Source: Alphaproteobacteria bacterium (GTDB lineage Bacteria > Pseudomonadota > Alphaproteobacteria > Reyranellales > Reyranellaceae). Taken from it: a DNA stretch of 64,000 nucleotides. The translations under genes and the position numbers were made by a program. Below, one piece after another: positions 60,551 through 64,000 of this stretch (the stretch's first letter is position 1; the number at the start of each line of letters is the position of its first letter). The stretch lies in assembly GCA_016869975.1 (NCBI GenBank), contig VGCZ01000006.1:62001-126000 (forward strand), in the 5' to 3' direction. Below the pieces are notes generated by a model. It was not told the DNA's origin. It was given only the letters and a program-made list of their open reading frames with translations, and searched no databases.

Positions 60551-61725
60551 CGCGTCTGTCCGCTCGCCTCCGCGCCGGACTCGCACCGCCGCCACGCCAT
60601 CCAGAAGAGCGCGATACTGGCCAGCGGCATGATCTGCAGCCCGGCGTGTTCCGCCAGCTTCGGCGCGATCGCCGGCGTGAACCAGGCGATCAGCAGGATG
60701 GCGCGCATGCCGGGCATCCAGCCATTGCGGAATCCGTCGATCAGCAGCGCGCCGATCGGCAACACAATCACCGCGAGGTCGTAGTCGAAGAAGTACGGCG
60801 AGACCAACGGCACCGTCGCCGCCGCCATGGCGATGCGTGGCAGTTCCGCGCCACCGCGCCGCCAGGCGCGGACCGCCAAAACCATCACGGCGAGCGCGAC
60901 GAGGCCGTGCAGCGCGTAGGCGACGACCACCGGCGCGCCCAGCTTGCGCACCAGGGCGTAGACGCTGGCGATCTTGTCGAGCGGTCCGCCATCGCCTTCG
61001 AGCACGACGCGCGCGCCACCGCCCAGCTCGATGAAGGCGCGCCAGATATCGGGGCCCAGCACCGCGGCCGACGCGGCGCATAGCACGACGACCGACAGCG
61101 CCGCGCCGCCGACCGCGCGCCATTGACCGCCGGCGAGCAGCAGCAGACCGACGGAGAGTCCAAGCTGCGGTTTGTAGCAGAGCGCGCCGATGGCAATGCC
61201 GGCGAGAAACGGCCGATGAGCGAGCGACAGCAGGCCGATGCCGAGCAGCGCGGCGCTCAGCAGACCGTTCTGGCCGTGCAGCACGTTGAGATAGACCGCG
61301 GAGCAACCCAGCGCGGCCCAGAACGCCGGTGTGTCACCGAAGGCGACACGCCAGACCGCGACATGCAGCGCGAAGAGCAGCGCGGCCCACACGACATAAG
61401 CCCAGACATAGGGCAGGCCGGCGAGCGGCTTGAGCACCATCTGGAACACCGGCGGATAGGCGTACATCAGCGCGTAGGTCGCCTGCGGCAGCGCGCGCTT
61501 CTCGGCCTCGGTGATCGCCGCCATGTCGTAGGCCGCCTGCGGCCGGCCCTCGCGCGCCAGCATGCCGGCGGCGTAGAAGGCGACGAAGTCGCCGCCGAAG
61601 CCGCGACCGGGCGACAGCATCATGTCGCGCATCGACGTCAGGGTGGCGATAAAGGCGAGCAGGAAGGCCACGGCGATCGCCTTGGCGAACAGCGCGACGC
61701 GCGCCTCGGTGAACAGGGCATTCAT
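60541..61725 (-). CDS. GT87/DUF2029-family membrane glycosyltransferase, copy 2
   Basis: 394-aa polytopic membrane protein with about ten helices of the DUF2029/GT87 (polyprenyl-phosphate-mannose-dependent) family. Family marks are GGDFVAFYAAG with the catalytic-type Asp, LHGQNGLLSAALL, GALCYKPQLGL and SPYFFDYDLAV. Tandem paralog of the next gene; its ATG overlaps that gene's stop by 4 nt. Sugar donor should be a polyprenyl phosphate sugar; acceptor unknown. Confidence 0.85.
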   Translation of the reverse strand: MNALFTEARVALFAKAIAVAFLLAFIATLTSMRDMMLSPGRGFGGDFVAFYAAGMLAREGRPQAAYDMAAITEAEKRALPQATYALMYAYPPVFQMVLKPLAGLPYVWAYVVWAALLFALHVAVWRVAFGDTPAFWAALGCSAVYLNVLHGQNGLLSAALLGIGLLSLAHRPFLAGIAIGALCYKPQLGLSVGLLLLAGGQWRAVGGAALSVVVLCAASAAVLGPDIWRAFIELGGGARVVLEGDGGPLDKIASVYALVRKLGAPVVVAYALHGLVALAVMVLAVRAWRRGGAELPRIAMAAATVPLVSPYFFDYDLAVIVLPIGALLIDGFRNGWMPGMRAILLIAWFTPAIAPKLAEHAGLQIMPLASIALFWMAWRRCESGAEASGQTRWT

Positions 61726-62882
61726 GCTGCGCGCAGCCTCTGCCACGTCAGCGCCCATACCGCCAGCAGAACGACAGGCTGCAGTTGCACGCGCGTCGCT
61801 TCGGCGACAAAAGACAGCACCGCCGGCGCCAGCCAGAGCGCCACGATCGCCGGCTTCATGCCGGGCCGCCAGCCGCGCGTGAAGCCGTCGCGCAGCAGCA
61901 GGCCCAGCGCCAGCGCCGTGACCGCGAGGTCGTAATCGAAGAGGTATGGCGAGACCAACAGCGCCGCCAGCGCGCCCAGCGCGACCTTCAGCTCGAACGA
62001 GCCCGCCCGTCGCCACGCCAGCATCGAGAGCGCCAGGACGGTCACCGCCGCGAGTCCGTGTAGGATGTAGGCGAGCTCGATGCCGCCGCCCGCGAGCCGC
62101 ACCGTGGCGAACAGCGAGGCCATCTTGTGCCAGGGCACGGCGCCGCCTTCGAGCACGGCGCGCGCCGTCGCGGCGTTGGCGAGGAAGGCCTGCCAGGTCT
62201 CGATGCCCAGGAGCAGCGCGGAGAAACCACACAGTGCCGCGACCGACAGCGACGCGCCGATGGCGGCGCGCCAGTAACCGCCGGCGAGCAGCAATAGGCC
62301 CAGCGGCAGACCAAGATGCGGCTTGTAGCAGAGCGCGCCGATCAGCACGCCGGCCAGCAGCGGTTTGCGGTCGAGCAGCAGGAGCCCGCCGGCGGCGAGC
62401 GCGGCCGTCATCAACCCGTTCTGGCCGTGCAGGGCGTTGACGTAGACGGCGGAGGCGCCGATCGCCAGCCAGAACGGCGCCGGATCGCGAAACGCGGCGC
62501 GGAAGGTCGCGGCGTAGATCGCCAGCCATGCGGCGAGCCACAGGCCGTACGCCCAGAGGTACGGGACCAGCGCCAGCGGCAGCACCACCAGCTGGAACGG
62601 CGGCGGGTAGTGCCAGAGATAGACGTCCTCGGCCTTGGGCAGCGCCTTGCGCTCGGCGGCGACGATGGCGGCCTCGTTGTAGGCCCAGCTCGGTCGACCC
62701 GACAGCGCCAGGTCGGAGGCCGCCCAGAAGGTGACGAAGTCGGCGCCGACCGCCCGGCCTGACGGATAGACGAGGTCGCGCGATTGGGTGAGCAGGGCGG
62801 CGAAGGCGATGGCGAAGCCCAGCGCGGCGAATTTCGCCACGCGCGCCACACGCTCTTCCGTGAACAGGTCCCCGATTCTCAC
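61722..62882 (-). CDS. GT87/DUF2029-family membrane glycosyltransferase, copy 1
   Basis: 386-aa paralog of the gene at 60541: GADFVTFWAAS, LHGQNGLMTAAL, GALCYKPHLGL and SPYLFDYDLAV align with it. A GTG at 62882 (RIGDLFTEERVARV, like the MNALFTEARVALF of the sister) is the inferred start; no clear ribosome-binding site is seen. The three genes GT87-GT87-TSUP overlap by 4 and 10 nt, so form one operon. It is divergent from the 3-hydroxyisobutyrate-dehydrogenase-like gene, with a repeat between. Confidence 0.8.
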   Translation of the reverse strand: MRIGDLFTEERVARVAKFAALGFAIAFAALLTQSRDLVYPSGRAVGADFVTFWAASDLALSGRPSWAYNEAAIVAAERKALPKAEDVYLWHYPPPFQLVVLPLALVPYLWAYGLWLAAWLAIYAATFRAAFRDPAPFWLAIGASAVYVNALHGQNGLMTAALAAGGLLLLDRKPLLAGVLIGALCYKPHLGLPLGLLLLAGGYWRAAIGASLSVAALCGFSALLLGIETWQAFLANAATARAVLEGGAVPWHKMASLFATVRLAGGGIELAYILHGLAAVTVLALSMLAWRRAGSFELKVALGALAALLVSPYLFDYDLAVTALALGLLLRDGFTRGWRPGMKPAIVALWLAPAVLSFVAEATRVQLQPVVLLAVWALTWQRLRAA

Positions 62883-62931
62883 GCGGCCGGAGTGTGGTCG
62901 CGATCCTCGCGCGAGGCAAGCCGCGTGCATC

Positions 62932-63014
62932 CCTGTCATTCCGAGCGCAGCACGGAATCTTTCGCTAGATTGGACAGGCAAGGAAAGATTCCTCGCTGCG
63001 CTCGGAATGACAGG
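62932..63014. repeat. CCTGTCATTCCGAGCGCAG inverted-repeat element
   Basis: An 83-bp element with outer arms CCTGTCATTCCGAGCGCAGC and GCTGCGCTCGGAATGACAGG's inverse form, and inner arms GGAATCTTTC/GAAAGATTCC. Same family as 18257 and 42799. It occupies most of the divergent gap between the glycosyltransferase and dehydrogenase genes, so it must overlap promoter DNA. Confidence 0.8.
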
Positions 63015-63041
63015 GAGCAGCCATACCAGGAGGGGACGGGC

Positions 63042-63929
63042 ATGAAGATCGGCTTTATCGGCGTGGGCAACATGGGCGGGCCCATGTGCCGGAACATCAT
63101 CAAGAAGACCAACCACACCGTCACGGTGTTCGATCTCAACCCGGCGAGCGTCAAGGCGTGCACCGACCTGGGCGCCACGGCGGGCAAGAGCGTCGCCGAG
63201 ATCGCCGGGGCCAACGAGGTGATCATGACCTCGTTGCCGATGCCCAAGGACGTCGAGGCGGTGGCGCTGGGGCCGGGCGGCATCCTCGAGAACGCCAAGC
63301 CGGGCACGGTCTATTTCGACCTCAGCACCAACGCGCTGACCAATGTGCGGGCGATCGCGGCCAAGCTGAAGGAGAAGGGCATCGTCATGCTCGACGCGCC
63401 GGTCAGCGGCGGCGTGGTCGGCGCCGAGGCCGGCACCATCGCCATCATGGTCGGCGGCGACAAGGCGGCCTTCGACGCCAACCTGCCGATGCTGCAATCC
63501 TTCGGCGCCAACGTGCTGCACATGGGCGAGCTGGGCACCGGCACCATTGCCAAGCTGGTCAACAACATGATGGCCTTCTGCAATATGGCGGCGGCGGCCG
63601 AGGGCATGATGCTGGGCGCCGTGGCCGGCATCGATCCGGCCAAGCTGCAACAGGTGATCTCCAACAGCAGCGGCAATTCCAACGCCTACCGCATGTTCTC
63701 CGACCGCGTGATGAAGGGCAACTTCAAGGCCTCCTTCGCGCTCGACCTCGCCTACAAGGACATGCATCTGGCGCTCGAGCTCTCCGATCAGCTCGGCGCG
63801 CCCACGCCGCTGGCGGCGGCGACGCACAATCTGATGCGCCTGGCGCGCGGCATGGGGCTGGGCCCGTCGGACACCGCCTCGATGATGCGGGTCTACGAGA
63901 CAGCGCTGAAGCGCGAGGTCAGGATTTGA
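63042..63929 (+). CDS. 3-hydroxyisobutyrate dehydrogenase family (beta-hydroxyacid dehydrogenase)
   Basis: 295-aa NAD(P)-dependent beta-hydroxyacid dehydrogenase. Rossmann start GFIGVGNMGGPM (residues 4-15), DAPVSGGVVGAEAGTIAIMV at about 121-140 and the catalytic Lys in GTIAKLVNNMM. Length fits 3-hydroxyisobutyrate dehydrogenase, tartronate semialdehyde reductase and glyoxylate reductases, between which it cannot be chosen. CCAGGAGGGGACGGGC precedes the ATG. Confidence 0.9.
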   Translation: MKIGFIGVGNMGGPMCRNIIKKTNHTVTVFDLNPASVKACTDLGATAGKSVAEIAGANEVIMTSLPMPKDVEAVALGPGGILENAKPGTVYFDLSTNALTNVRAIAAKLKEKGIVMLDAPVSGGVVGAEAGTIAIMVGGDKAAFDANLPMLQSFGANVLHMGELGTGTIAKLVNNMMAFCNMAAAAEGMMLGAVAGIDPAKLQQVISNSSGNSNAYRMFSDRVMKGNFKASFALDLAYKDMHLALELSDQLGAPTPLAAATHNLMRLARGMGLGPSDTASMMRVYETALKREVRI

Positions 63930-63944
63930 GTCTTGCTGCCTTCC

Positions 63945-64000
63945 TGGGAGCGCCGGCGTCTCGCCGGCAGTCATGAGCCGACAGGACGCCGGCGCTCCCA
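63945..64000. repeat. 16-bp inverted repeat at right edge
   Basis: Arms TGGGAGCGCCGGCGTC (63945-63960) and GACGCCGGCGCTCCCA (63985-64000) are perfect inverses with 24 bp between, 15 bp after the dehydrogenase stop. The element may extend beyond the window. It resembles an intergenic hairpin repeat and could act as a transcript end for the dehydrogenase gene. Confidence 0.75.

Overview
The window is GC-rich, densely packed chromosomal DNA with many 1-10 nt translational overlaps. It looks like an alphaproteobacterium, perhaps a Rhodospirillales, Reyranella-like or Rhizobiales-like soil or water organism. The main pointers are an alphaproteobacterial-type Zur box, a PmtA-like methyltransferase, TRAP transport, and a large supply of acyl-CoA, SDR and thiolase genes. 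The taxonomic placement is inference. I see no rRNA, tRNA, CRISPR, phage or IS genes; the window is accessory metabolism plus some housekeeping.

Layout. 1-9.6 kb: GMC oxidoreductase, lone molybdenum-hydroxylase large subunit, L-threonine aldolase, a crotonase, quinone oxidoreductase, thiolase and a cytochrome P450. The P450-thiolase-oxidoreductase run faces a TetR gene across a palindromic operator. This part is littered with gene remnants: an aldolase tail, a molybdopterin-subunit head and a P450 tail. 10-19 kb: a VOC gene split by an in-frame amber codon, three more crotonases (two in tandem), a VOC protein, a 5'-truncated GST, nitronate monooxygenase, a TauD-type dioxygenase and an SDR. 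19-22 kb: a transmembrane Ser/Thr kinase with peptidoglycan-binding domain and a broken adenylate cyclase domain. 21.8-28.3 kb: DUF1445 and DUF2848 proteins converging on a complete TRAP transporter (dctPQM), then a lipoprotein esterase and an LhgO-like oxidase.

28.4-35.2 kb: an orphan papain-like cysteine protease, a PmtA-like methyltransferase with FolM-like reductase and FolB, an alcohol dehydrogenase/SCP2-like/hydrolase unit and two EamA exporters. 35.3-41.2 kb: a surface-glycan island (rmlA, 3,4-ketoisomerase, DegT aminotransferase, wzx, rmlB, methyltransferase) for a dTDP-3-amino-3,6-dideoxyhexose. 41.2-46.3 kb: a DUF35/thiolase-like pair and an amidohydrolase divergent from an IclR regulator, then an MFS pump. 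46.5-48.7 kb: a Zur-box-controlled zinc-starvation operon (COG0523 GTPase, DUF1826 and a small unknown protein).

48.8-64 kb: two tandem D-2-hydroxyacid dehydrogenase-like flavoproteins, an HCCA isomerase, cysQ-sua5, two paralogous secreted proteins, three SDRs (the middle one inverted between inverted repeats), a dual-specificity phosphatase, DUF3616, a TSUP permease, two tandem GT87-type membrane glycosyltransferases and a 3-hydroxyisobutyrate-dehydrogenase family gene. Two families of intergenic palindromic repeats recur throughout.
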